DNA of 39,977 bases from an uncultured Clostridium sp. Its GTDB lineage: Bacteria; Bacillota; Clostridia; Clostridiales; Clostridiaceae. Under the pieces are notes generated by a model, which did no database searches, was not told where the DNA came from, and was given only the letters and a program-made list of their open reading frames with translations. A program made the position numbers and the translations under genes. The stretch lies in the NCBI RefSeq assembly GCF_937920395.1, contig NZ_CALEVF010000241.1:1-39977 (forward strand). The letters are read 5' to 3'. Shown piece by piece: positions 17,700 through 24,729 of the stretch. How positions within the stretch are numbered: the stretch's first letter is position 1; the number at the start of each line of letters is the position of its first letter.

Positions 17700-18467
17700 A
17701 TTTCGTATTTTACATTAAGGCTTTATGAAATTATGGGTATGTTAAACAGACTTTTAAGTGATCCTATAATGAACTTCTCAAGAAATTTAAATATACCTAT
17801 GATTGGTGTTTTTTTAATTGGAATTCTTGGTTCAACGGCTCCATGCCAGCTAACCACAAACCTTGGAGCTATTGGATTTATCACAAAGGAGGGTTCTAGC
17901 AACAAAAAACTTTTTATAAACGCATTATGGTATTCACTTGGTAAGCTGACTATATTTTTGTTTTATGGAATGTTAATAATATTATTTAAAGTTAATATAC
18001 AAAGAACATCCATACCTTTCTTTAGCCTATTTAGAAAGCTTATGGGACCCGCTATAATAATTATTGGACTTTATATATTAGGCGTTCTAAATCTAAAGGG
18101 ATCTATTGGAAATTTATTTATAGCTAATGTTGAAAATTTCACACGTAAGTTTAAAATATTTAATCCATCATTTATAATGGGTTTGATATTTTCATTAGCA
18201 TTTTGCCCAACTTTATTTTGGTTATTCTTCGGAATTATTGTTCCTTTAACCTTTAAGTCTCCTATTGGCATAATATATCCTCCAATTTTTACACTTGGTA
18301 CCCTTACGCCCATATACTTAATGTTATCACTGATTTTTATAGGAAAAACCAACCTTAAGTCCAACACAAAAAAATTTAAAAAGATTCAAGTTATAATTAG
18401 GATTTTCGGTGGACTTTTACTTATTACTTTTGGATTAATTGATAGTTTTATATATTGGTTTAATTAA
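17700..18467 (+). CDS. CcdA/DsbD-like membrane protein, probable AUU start
   Basis: This polytopic protein has about six hydrophobic segments and one Cys per repeat half: GSTAPCQLTTN and LAFCPTLFW. That is the layout of CcdA/ScsB/DsbD-type transmembrane thiol electron carriers. It is followed by a canonical ccdA and a tlpA, so a role in moving reducing power across the membrane is likely. The ribosome site AAGGGAG (17685-17691) is eight bases before ATT at 17700. The first ATG in frame (17733) is 41 bases away with no good site. The intervening codons read SYFTLRLYEI, plausibly an N-terminus. If AUU is not used, the start is 17733 (244 residues). Confidence 0.82.
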   Translation: MSYFTLRLYEIMGMLNRLLSDPIMNFSRNLNIPMIGVFLIGILGSTAPCQLTTNLGAIGFITKEGSSNKKLFINALWYSLGKLTIFLFYGMLIILFKVNIQRTSIPFFSLFRKLMGPAIIIIGLYILGVLNLKGSIGNLFIANVENFTRKFKIFNPSFIMGLIFSLAFCPTLFWLFFGIIVPLTFKSPIGIIYPPIFTLGTLTPIYLMLSLIFIGKTNLKSNTKKFKKIQVIIRIFGGLLLITFGLIDSFIYWFN

Positions 18468-18503
18468 TCAGTATTATAATACTAAATCGGAGGTGGTTTA
18501 TTT

Positions 18504-19208
18504 TTGAATGACATACCAATATTGTTAGCTTTTTCTGCAGGTCTTCTATCATTTTTATCACCTTGCGTCCTTCCACTTGTTCCTGCATATGTAAGCTATT
18601 TAACTGGTTCTTCTATAGAAGAATTAAAAGATGACAAAGCTAAACTTTCTACTTTATATAAATCTTTTGGGTTTGTATTAGGCTTTTCTATTATTTTTAT
18701 ATTAATGGGAGTTTCTATAACCTCCCTTGGTAAATTACTAATTATCCATAAAGATTTGTTTAGAAAAGTTGGAGGCACTCTTATTGTTATTTTTGGCATA
18801 CATACCCTTGGAGTTTTTAAAATCAAATTACTTTATCGTGAGAAAAGATTTTTATATCTTGATAAGATTAAAGGCCCATTTAGCTCAGTAATAATGGGAA
18901 TGGCTTTTGCTGCAGGTTGGACGCCGTGCATTGGCCCTATATTATCCTCAATACTCATCTATGCTACAAGTATGAACTCTGTAGGTAAAGGTGTTTTACT
19001 TTTGATAATGTATTCTCTTGGACTTGCTGTTCCATTTATTTTAACTGCCATGGCCATAGGAAGTTTTACTAAACAATTTAGAAAGTTTTCAAGATATCTT
19101 CCTATAATCTCTACAATAAGCGGATTATTAATGATAATAATGGGAGTTATGATTTTCATGAACAAATTAGCAATATTAAGTCAATACACAAACTTTATTA
19201 ATTTTTAA
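18504..19208 (+). CDS. ccdA: Cytochrome c biogenesis protein CcdA
   Basis: This 234-residue polytopic protein has the two hallmark half-sites LSFLSPCVLPLVPAYVSYLTG and GMAFAAGWTPCIGPILSS, whose cysteines shuttle electrons from cytoplasmic thioredoxin to the outer face. About six membrane segments are visible. The start is TTG after CGGAGGTGG, 36 bases behind the upstream paralogue. It probably works with the following TlpA/ResA protein to reduce apocytochrome c or other exported thiols. Confidence 0.92.
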   Translation: MNDIPILLAFSAGLLSFLSPCVLPLVPAYVSYLTGSSIEELKDDKAKLSTLYKSFGFVLGFSIIFILMGVSITSLGKLLIIHKDLFRKVGGTLIVIFGIHTLGVFKIKLLYREKRFLYLDKIKGPFSSVIMGMAFAAGWTPCIGPILSSILIYATSMNSVGKGVLLLIMYSLGLAVPFILTAMAIGSFTKQFRKFSRYLPIISTISGLLMIIMGVMIFMNKLAILSQYTNFINF

Positions 19209-19226
19209 TTAAAGGAGAGAATAAAA

Positions 19227-19817
19227 ATGAAAAGGTATTTAATAGTTCTTATAATTGCCATCCTTGTCGGAGGCTCTATTTACACTTTAAACAACTATAA
19301 TGCATCAAATTCTAAGTCTAACTCAACTGTGGGAAGCACAAACAAAGGTAGTACCACTCAAAATAATACATCTATCCAACCTATTGAAACTAGCCCTAAC
19401 GCTACTAAGACCAAAGCTATAGATTTCAAATTAAAAGATCTTAATGGTAAAGAATTGTCCCTAAGTGACTTAAAGGGTAAGAGAGTATTCCTTAATTTTT
19501 GGGCAACATGGTGTCCACCATGTAAAGCAGAAATGCCTGAAATCGAAAAATTATATCAAGAAACAAAAAATAGTAACTTAGTTATAGTGGCAGTAGAGAT
19601 AGGAGAGCCTTTAAGCACGGTTAAACCTTTTATTGATAGTAACAAATATAATTTTAAAGTTCTTATAGATCCTGATCAGAGAGTTGCCGCTCAATATAAT
19701 ATAACATCAATTCCAACTTCATATTTCATTGATGTAGATGGAAACATCATTTCTAAAAACATTGGTGGTATGAATATTGATCAAATGAAAGCATACATTA
19801 AAACTTTAGATAAATAG
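19227..19817 (+). CDS. resA: Membrane-anchored thioredoxin-like protein (TlpA/ResA family)
   Basis: This 196-residue protein has an N-terminal membrane anchor (residues 4-22), a Ser/Thr/Asn-rich linker (about 25-65) and an AhpC-TSA/thioredoxin domain. The active site is WATWCPPCK (C96, C99) and the cis-Pro segment is ITSIPTSYFID. It would be held outside the membrane and reduced by CcdA, keeping cysteines of apocytochrome c or similar targets reduced. ResA and StoA (spore peptidoglycan) share this fold; the sequence does not separate them. It starts with ATG after AAAGGAGAG. Confidence 0.88.
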   Translation: MKRYLIVLIIAILVGGSIYTLNNYNASNSKSNSTVGSTNKGSTTQNNTSIQPIETSPNATKTKAIDFKLKDLNGKELSLSDLKGKRVFLNFWATWCPPCKAEMPEIEKLYQETKNSNLVIVAVEIGEPLSTVKPFIDSNKYNFKVLIDPDQRVAAQYNITSIPTSYFIDVDGNIISKNIGGMNIDQMKAYIKTLDK

Positions 19818-19853
19818 TTAATAAGTAAATAAATACAATATCAATTAAATGGT

Positions 19854-19890
19854 AAAGGTACTGCTTTAATTTTAGGCAGTACCCTTTATT
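19854..19890 (+). terminator. Terminator of the ccdA-resA operon
   Basis: AAAGGTACTGC pairs with GCAGTACCCTTT around an AT-rich loop and is followed by ATTATT. It lies about 35 bases after resA. Confidence 0.8.
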
Positions 19891-19962
19891 ATTAAAAACG
19901 AACATATTTTAAATAATACAATATAATATAATAAATAACTTTTATTGAAAGGAGATATTTAT

Positions 19963-21021
19963 GTGTTAATTTCCCCTTATTACATGCCTGCCATAGATAC
20001 TGTTAATACAACACGAATATTAGGAGATACCCCACTTGTCTTTAATAATTATGTCACAAAGGTAATATATCCAAGCCTCAAAGTAAAATGGAGACCTAAT
20101 GCGATTATACTTGTACCTTTGACTTCCTATCATTATGGATTGCTTGCATCACCATTAATACATTTCCCCATAAATGCACCAATAGTCTTCACAAATGCTA
20201 ATTACCTTTCACAAGAAACTTTTAATGAAATTACCAGATTATCCCCAACTGGTGAAAATGTACCTGCAAAGATACTTTTAATTGGACCAATTGCCCCAAT
20301 TATAGAAATACAATTATTAAGTGCAGGTTTGTCTACTATAAGAATTACCGGAAATGACCCTATTCAAGCTGCAGGTGAAGCAATGGAGTTTAGATATACA
20401 ATGGCACCGGACTCTATGGAAGGTAATAAGAATATAATGATAGTCTCTGCTGATGATCATACTGAAAGTATACCTGCAGCATATTATTCTGCACATATGG
20501 GCGTACCTATACTGTTTACTTATAGAGATAAATTACCAGAGATTACAAAACAACAATTAATTAAGTATAATAATAAAAATATGCTTGTTATTGGAGGTAA
20601 ACAGACAATTTCAGATGAAGTCTTCAATGAAATACAAGATATTGCAAAATCAAAAGTAGATAGAATCGGTGGTAGCACATGTTATGACGTTGCTGTAAAC
20701 TTTTCAAAATATTATTCAAAAGAAAGCATGTTCGGTTGGAACGTCAATACTAAGGGCGGATGGTCATTTTGTTTTGGTACTCCAAATAACTGGGCTTATA
20801 ATTTAGCAGCCTGCACATTTGCACACCTTGGTAAACATTCGCCACTTTTATATATCGAGCCTTTAATAATGCCTAAAGCAACAAGCAAGTATGTATTATC
20901 TGTAAAACCTGTAGAAATGCATCCACCTAAACCTCAATTTATGCATGGATTTATTCTTGGAGGTTTCAATCAAATTTCTACTAGTATGCAGATTGAACTA
21001 GAAGAGATTTTAAATATTTGA
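19963..21021 (+). CDS. CWB2-repeat protein without signal peptide
   Basis: This 352-residue protein is built from about three modules resembling the cell-wall-binding type 2 repeat. One clear copy reads MLVIGGKQTISDEVFNEI followed by VDRIGGSTCYDVAVNFS. Another has ILLIGPIAPI and IRITGNDPIQAAGEAM. The C-terminal part contains an unusual conserved-looking block GWSFCFGTPNNWAYNLAACTF. CWB2 normally anchors surface proteins to anionic wall polymers, but no signal peptide or membrane segment is present here. The frame is open from a TTG at 19945, but AAAGGAG (19948-19954) points to GTG at 19963. It is monocistronic. The function is unknown. Confidence 0.75.
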   Translation: MLISPYYMPAIDTVNTTRILGDTPLVFNNYVTKVIYPSLKVKWRPNAIILVPLTSYHYGLLASPLIHFPINAPIVFTNANYLSQETFNEITRLSPTGENVPAKILLIGPIAPIIEIQLLSAGLSTIRITGNDPIQAAGEAMEFRYTMAPDSMEGNKNIMIVSADDHTESIPAAYYSAHMGVPILFTYRDKLPEITKQQLIKYNNKNMLVIGGKQTISDEVFNEIQDIAKSKVDRIGGSTCYDVAVNFSKYYSKESMFGWNVNTKGGWSFCFGTPNNWAYNLAACTFAHLGKHSPLLYIEPLIMPKATSKYVLSVKPVEMHPPKPQFMHGFILGGFNQISTSMQIELEEILNI

Positions 21022-21023
21022 GT

Positions 21024-21055
21024 TTATACAACATTATTTGTTTAATGTTGTATAA
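21024..21055. terminator. Perfect 13-bp hairpin between convergent genes
   Basis: TTATACAACATTA and TAATGTTGTATAA pair perfectly around a six-base loop, immediately after the CWB2 gene stop and before the convergent 65-residue gene. It lacks a long T-run but is well placed as a bidirectional terminator. Confidence 0.6.
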
Positions 21056-21076
21056 TCCTTATAAGATATTTATTTG

Positions 21077-21274
21077 CTATTGGGTTTTATCTTGATCCAT
21101 AATTATTTTAATTTCTTGTTGTAATTGCGAGATGTTTTGCATTTTTGTATCTCTTAATTGAGTAAACAACTGACGTACCTCTGGATTACTAATCTCCGTC
21201 ATGTATTTATTATATTGAATTTGCAATATCATTTCATCTTGCAGTAAATCCTGTAAAAACTCCATATTATTCAC
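21077..21274 (-). CDS. Small helical CotF/ferritin-like protein
   Basis: This 65-residue protein is predicted wholly helical with a heptad-like pattern (FLQDLLQDEMILQIQYNKYMTEI...LRDTKMQNISQLQQEI). It resembles one half of a CotF or ferritin-like helical bundle. It has no signal peptide and no metal-binding pattern complete enough to name. It is the last gene of a four-gene - strand operon, 15 bases behind another protein of the same size and layout. The GTG start follows GGGGTGAT; an ATG nine bases further in is possible. Confidence 0.6.
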   Translation of the reverse strand: MNNMEFLQDLLQDEMILQIQYNKYMTEISNPEVRQLFTQLRDTKMQNISQLQQEIKIIMDQDKTQ

Positions 21275-21289
21275 TTAGTATCACCCCTT

Positions 21290-21490
21290 TTAAACAATAG
21301 AAAACTTTGACATAGTCTGTAACAATGTTCTATGGTGATTACGTACACCTTGCTCTAGCCCTTTCAATATCTTTTGAAGCTTAGGATCTGTAATCTGCTC
21401 CGAAATGTAGGCATATTTTATAGCCATATTCTCTTCATGAAATAACATATCTTTGAAAGCATTGTTCATTATATCTTGTTCAGTAAGCAT
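21290..21490 (-). CDS. Small spore-coat CotF-like protein
   Basis: This 66-residue protein starts MLTEQDIMNNAFKDMLFHEENMA and ends in RNHHRTLLQTMSKF. The two-helix pattern with EQDIMND-like onset matches CotF-domain spore coat or ferritin-like proteins of clostridia. His, Glu and Tyr along the helices could bind metal, but no complete di-iron motif is visible. It lies 16 bases behind a DUF421 gene in one operon, which suggests a joint role at the sporulating or vegetative membrane. This is inference only. Confidence 0.65.
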   Translation of the reverse strand: MLTEQDIMNNAFKDMLFHEENMAIKYAYISEQITDPKLQKILKGLEQGVRNHHRTLLQTMSKFSIV

Positions 21491-21506
21491 TTCTATATTT
21501 ACCTCC

Positions 21507-22229
21507 TTATTTTTTAGTAATTACGGAATAATATACCTCACCAGATGAATCAATCATTGCTGCATAAACATCGCTTATATTTGTGATGCCTTTTTTAAGA
21601 AGTTCATTCTTTAACCACCCTTCATTATAGCCTAATTCCTTTAAATTTTCTTCAACAACCTTGCCATCATTAATAAGCAGTGTAGGAAGACCTCCACCTA
21701 TAGTTTGAATATTTAAGTCTTTTGGAGTTACAGATTGAAAATCGGATTTTTTAAGAATACTTACATGACCACTGGTTTCCAAAATCGCAGATTCTACTTC
21801 ACTAATGTTAGAGACATCTATGTTTCGTATATCAGATAAAAGTAGTTCTAATGGCAAGAAAGCTTTTGCCATATTAGGGCGAAGAATTTTTCCTCCTGAA
21901 ATTAATGGTATTGATCTTCCCAGTACAAGCTTAGCAAAAGCTCTATTTTTTACAGCAATGTAGGATATAAGATAGTGAAGACTATATATAACTGCGACTA
22001 TAACAGTAGTGTTAATAACACTTATTTTAGCCTCATATAAGGGAGCTGCGGTGATCCCCCCCATCATCCAGAAAAACACGAAATCATATCCTGCAAATTG
22101 ACCCCCAGCTTTATGCGGTAAGACTTTCCCTTCAACATATAATAGAACTCCAACCGCAATAGTACGTAAAACAAATATAAATGGACTAATTTGCTGAACT
22201 GTCCCAAATACTTCTTTTAACAATTCCAT
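21507..22229 (-). CDS. DUF421 (YetF-like) membrane protein, copy 2
   Basis: This 240-residue protein has three N-terminal membrane segments (residues about 15-110) and then a cytoplasmic alpha/beta domain. That domain contains the KPN-like FAKAFLPLELLLSDIR, a GHVSILKKSDFQSVTP strand and PTLLINDGKVVEENLKELGYNEGWL, typical of DUF421/YetF proteins. The family includes spore-membrane proteins of Bacillus; the biochemical function is not established. It is the second of two tandem copies that share the C-terminal pattern WLxxxLxxKGITNxxxVxxAMxxSxGxxY. It starts with ATG after GAAGGT. Confidence 0.82.
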   Translation of the reverse strand: MELLKEVFGTVQQISPFIFVLRTIAVGVLLYVEGKVLPHKAGGQFAGYDFVFFWMMGGITAAPLYEAKISVINTTVIVAVIYSLHYLISYIAVKNRAFAKLVLGRSIPLISGGKILRPNMAKAFLPLELLLSDIRNIDVSNISEVESAILETSGHVSILKKSDFQSVTPKDLNIQTIGGGLPTLLINDGKVVEENLKELGYNEGWLKNELLKKGITNISDVYAAMIDSSGEVYYSVITKK

Positions 22230-22244
22230 TTCATACCTTCCTCA

Positions 22245-22943
22245 CTATATATTTATGTAAATTGTTCCATCTGACTCAAGCATAGCTAAAAATACATACT
22301 TTGGGTTAGTAATACCCTTTTCCATTAATTTATCTATAAGCCACTCACGGTCTAATCCCATCAGATTAAGATTTTTTCCATCTATTTCTCCATCATAGAT
22401 AAGGATTGTAGGTATTGCTACCATTTTGGACGGTAAGTTCATTTGCTTTCGTGTAAGTGGTAAAGCTTCAGGCTTTTTGATAACATTTATTTTTCCATAT
22501 GGCTCCAAAATTATGGAGTCGATTTCTGATAGGTTATGAGCTCCTTTTAATCTTAATTGTCCTAAAAGATTGTCTAATGTTACGTGACAATCTAACATAT
22601 TCTCTCTAAGCAATATTCCATCCTTCATAAAGAGAGTCGATTCTCTATCAATTGCATTCGGCCATATTATATCTAAATAAGATAAAAAAATATTTATAAA
22701 TGCATATACAAAAATAATTACTAGGCCAGAAGTAAGGGATGATTCTGGATTTAACATTCGAATAGCAGCTAAGCTTACAATTCCAGCCGCTACCAAATAG
22801 TTATGACCTGATAAAATACCTACTTGGCGGTGACCCATTATACGAGTTGCAATAATCAATGCAATATAGAGAATAACAGCCCTTAAAGCTAAGGCAAATA
22901 TTGATAAATTTTTACTTCCTTCCATAAATGAATTCCAGTCCAC
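22245..22943 (-). CDS. DUF421 (YetF-like) membrane protein, copy 1
   Basis: This 232-residue paralogue of the following gene has three N-terminal membrane segments and the family motif IATRIMGHRQVGILSGHNYLVAAGI. Its cytoplasmic domain has LDNLLGQLRLKGAHNLSEIDSIILEPYGKINVIKK and PTILIYDGEIDGKNLNLMGLDREWL. The start is GTG, seven bases after AGGAGG. It is the first gene of the four-gene operon DUF421-DUF421-CotF-like-small helical. A tandem 9-bp repeat (ATATTTAGT, from 22983) lies in the presumed promoter region upstream. Confidence 0.82.
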   Translation of the reverse strand: MDWNSFMEGSKNLSIFALALRAVILYIALIIATRIMGHRQVGILSGHNYLVAAGIVSLAAIRMLNPESSLTSGLVIIFVYAFINIFLSYLDIIWPNAIDRESTLFMKDGILLRENMLDCHVTLDNLLGQLRLKGAHNLSEIDSIILEPYGKINVIKKPEALPLTRKQMNLPSKMVAIPTILIYDGEIDGKNLNLMGLDREWLIDKLMEKGITNPKYVFLAMLESDGTIYINI

Positions 22944-23075
22944 AGTGAATCCTCCTAAATTCTTTAATGCCAGTTTAACAGCATATTTAGTATATTTAGT
23001 ATATTTTCAAAATATTTCATTCATTAATTAAAGTTCATAATTTTTACTAGACCCACCCCAGTAATAAATAGTAAC

Positions 23076-23105
23076 AAAGTACTCCTTAATTTAAAGTAGT
23101 ACTTT
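23076..23105 (-). terminator. Hairpin downstream of DUF326 gene
   Basis: AAAGTACT and AGTACTTT pair around an AT-rich loop. On the - strand it follows the DUF326 gene by about 20 bases and is trailed by TTACTATTTATT. Confidence 0.5.
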
Positions 23106-23127
23106 TTAAAGTAAAACTCTATAACCT

Positions 23128-23469
23128 TTACATAGAAGCAATTTTGCTACATTCATCAGCACATATGCAGCATTCTGTGGCACATTGTTTACAATGTTCA
23201 TCTTTAAACATTTCACATTCTGTAGCGCATTTAGCACAAATAGTAGCACAGAGTTTGAAGTGTTCTTTTACAAATTGTGAATCTATTGCCATAATTGATG
23301 ACGACATTTGGCACATTTGTGCACATTCAACAAAAATGCTTATACAGTTCTTTCTTGCATTAACATCAGCCTCATTTAAACATGCTTTAAAGCATTGGTA
23401 ACAGGTTTGAGTACACCTATTACATTCATTAATACATGCTTAATTTTTAGTTTTAGTTGACATACTCAT
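23128..23469 (-). pseudogene. DUF326 four-helix Cys-rich copper-storage-like protein with in-frame stop
   Basis: Read from ATG 23469, which has a GAAGAGGT site, the frame encodes MSMSTKTKN and then TAA at codon 10 (23442-23440). It continues in the same frame for a further 103 codons with a complete DUF326 pattern: ACINECNRCTQTCYQCFKAC, FVECAQMCQMSS, FKLCATICAKCATECEMF and CKQCATECCICADECS. Members of this family (Csp type) bind copper ions with Cys inside a four-helix bundle. A 3-base deletion turning Asn-Tyr-Gln codons into AAT-TAA would explain the stop. Without readthrough only a shortened product from ATG 23316 (62 residues) could form, which lacks the first helices. A sequencing error is possible. 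Confidence 0.75.
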
Positions 23470-23695
23470 TTTATAACCTCTTCAAAATACTATTTTTATC
23501 TATATTAAGTATAATATCCAGAATACACACTATTTATACTGAAGATAGATATTGGTTATGTTAATTTATGTTCTTCATATTTTCTCCACAATTACAGTTT
23601 ATAATCTAATTATAGAAAAAGTAAATATAAACTTGCACAAGGTTATTTATATGTTATGTGGGCTTTTAGGTTCTTGATATGTTGGAGGAGGCGGA

Positions 23696-23899
23696 ATGTT
23701 TTTAATGATGGGAATTGGATTTCTAATATTTTTATTGCTAATTTTCTTAGCTTTTAGACTAATGAAAGTTAATTCACCTTCGCCCTACTCATTATCAAAT
23801 AATTCAGCATTAAATATACTAAATGAAAGTTATGCTAAAGATGATATTAATGAGGACGAATATTATAAAAAGAAAATAAGTCTTTCTAAAAAGAACTAG
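23696..23899 (+). CDS. Small membrane protein with SHOCT domain
   Basis: This 67-residue protein has one N-terminal membrane helix (residues 2-22) and a C-terminal SHOCT motif, ALNILNESYAKDDINEDEYYKKKISL. SHOCT motifs are short oligomerisation or interaction segments found at the ends of many membrane-associated proteins. The start ATG is preceded by GGAGGAGGCGG. It lies between a copper-type DUF326 gene and a two-component system. Similar small SHOCT proteins often accompany copper genes in Firmicutes, so a metal-related role is possible but unproven. Confidence 0.75.
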   Translation: MFLMMGIGFLIFLLLIFLAFRLMKVNSPSPYSLSNNSALNILNESYAKDDINEDEYYKKKISLSKKN

Positions 23900-23920
23900 G
23901 AACATTCTCCTAGTTTTTCT
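23894..23920 (+). terminator. Terminator after SHOCT gene
   Basis: AACTAGGA pairs with TCCTAGTT and is followed by TTTCT. The left arm overlaps the last SHOCT codons. Confidence 0.75.
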
Positions 23921-23989
23921 AATGCTATGTTGAATTAACTATATATTTGGTATAAACTTGATATCAATTAATAATATTGGAGTGATGAC

Positions 23990-24685
23990 ATGAATGAAAA
24001 ATTGAGAATTTTAGTAGTTGACGATGAACAGAAGGTTCTAAATGTAATTGAAGCTTACTTAATCAAAGAAGGCTTTGAGGTTTTAACCTCCATGGACGGA
24101 GAAGATGCTTTAAACATATTTAAAAATGAACCAATCCATTTAATTATATTAGATTTAATGCTTCCTAAAATGTCCGGTGAGGAAGTATGCACTAAAATCA
24201 GAGCTACCTCTTCAGTGCCAATTATTATGCTTACAGCAAAAATTCAAGAAGATAATAAAATAGATGGGCTTGCTATTGGAGCCGATGATTACGTAACTAA
24301 ACCATTTAGCAATCGGGAACTAGTTAGTAGAGTTAAAGCTATTATACGACGGACGTATAGAGATACTAGTCCCCTAGCTGAACTATTAATTATTAATGAT
24401 GGTGATTTAGAAATAAACATTGAAAAAATGGTCATTAAAAAACAGGGTCTACCTGTTACTTTAACTTCTAATGAGTTTAAAATTTTGATTGCACTTTTAA
24501 CTAATCCTGGGCAAGTATTCTCAAGAGAACAATTAGTTAATAAAGCTTTTGGTACAGATTATGATGGGTTTGACCGAACTGTGGATACTCATATTAAAAA
24601 TATAAGATGTAAGATAGAGGATAATCCAAAAAAACCAAGATATATAATTTCTATATATGGAATGGGTTATAAATTTCAGGGTTAA
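23990..24685 (+). CDS. OmpR-family response regulator
   Basis: This 231-residue protein has a receiver domain with the acidic pair D11/D12, phospho-acceptor D55 in LIILDLMLPKMSG, T in IIMLTA and K in VTKPFS. It is followed by a winged-helix DNA-binding domain (about 128-229, with FSREQLVNKAFGTDY and RTVDTHIKNIRCKIEDNP). It is transcribed 44 bases before its sensor kinase. It is co-linear with the second regulator at 34635-35351 (D55 in both), so the two arose by duplication. Target genes are unknown, but the surrounding metal genes are good candidates. Confidence 0.93.
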   Translation: MNEKLRILVVDDEQKVLNVIEAYLIKEGFEVLTSMDGEDALNIFKNEPIHLIILDLMLPKMSGEEVCTKIRATSSVPIIMLTAKIQEDNKIDGLAIGADDYVTKPFSNRELVSRVKAIIRRTYRDTSPLAELLIINDGDLEINIEKMVIKKQGLPVTLTSNEFKILIALLTNPGQVFSREQLVNKAFGTDYDGFDRTVDTHIKNIRCKIEDNPKKPRYIISIYGMGYKFQG

Positions 24686-24729
24686 TTGCTAAATAACATA
24701 ACACTTAAGAAGATAAGAGGTGGTTTTAT

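Noticed and set aside
22983..23007. Tandem ATATTTAGT repeat upstream of the DUF421 operon
   Set aside because: Only two and a half short AT-rich copies; noted in the gene entry but not strong enough as a regulatory site.
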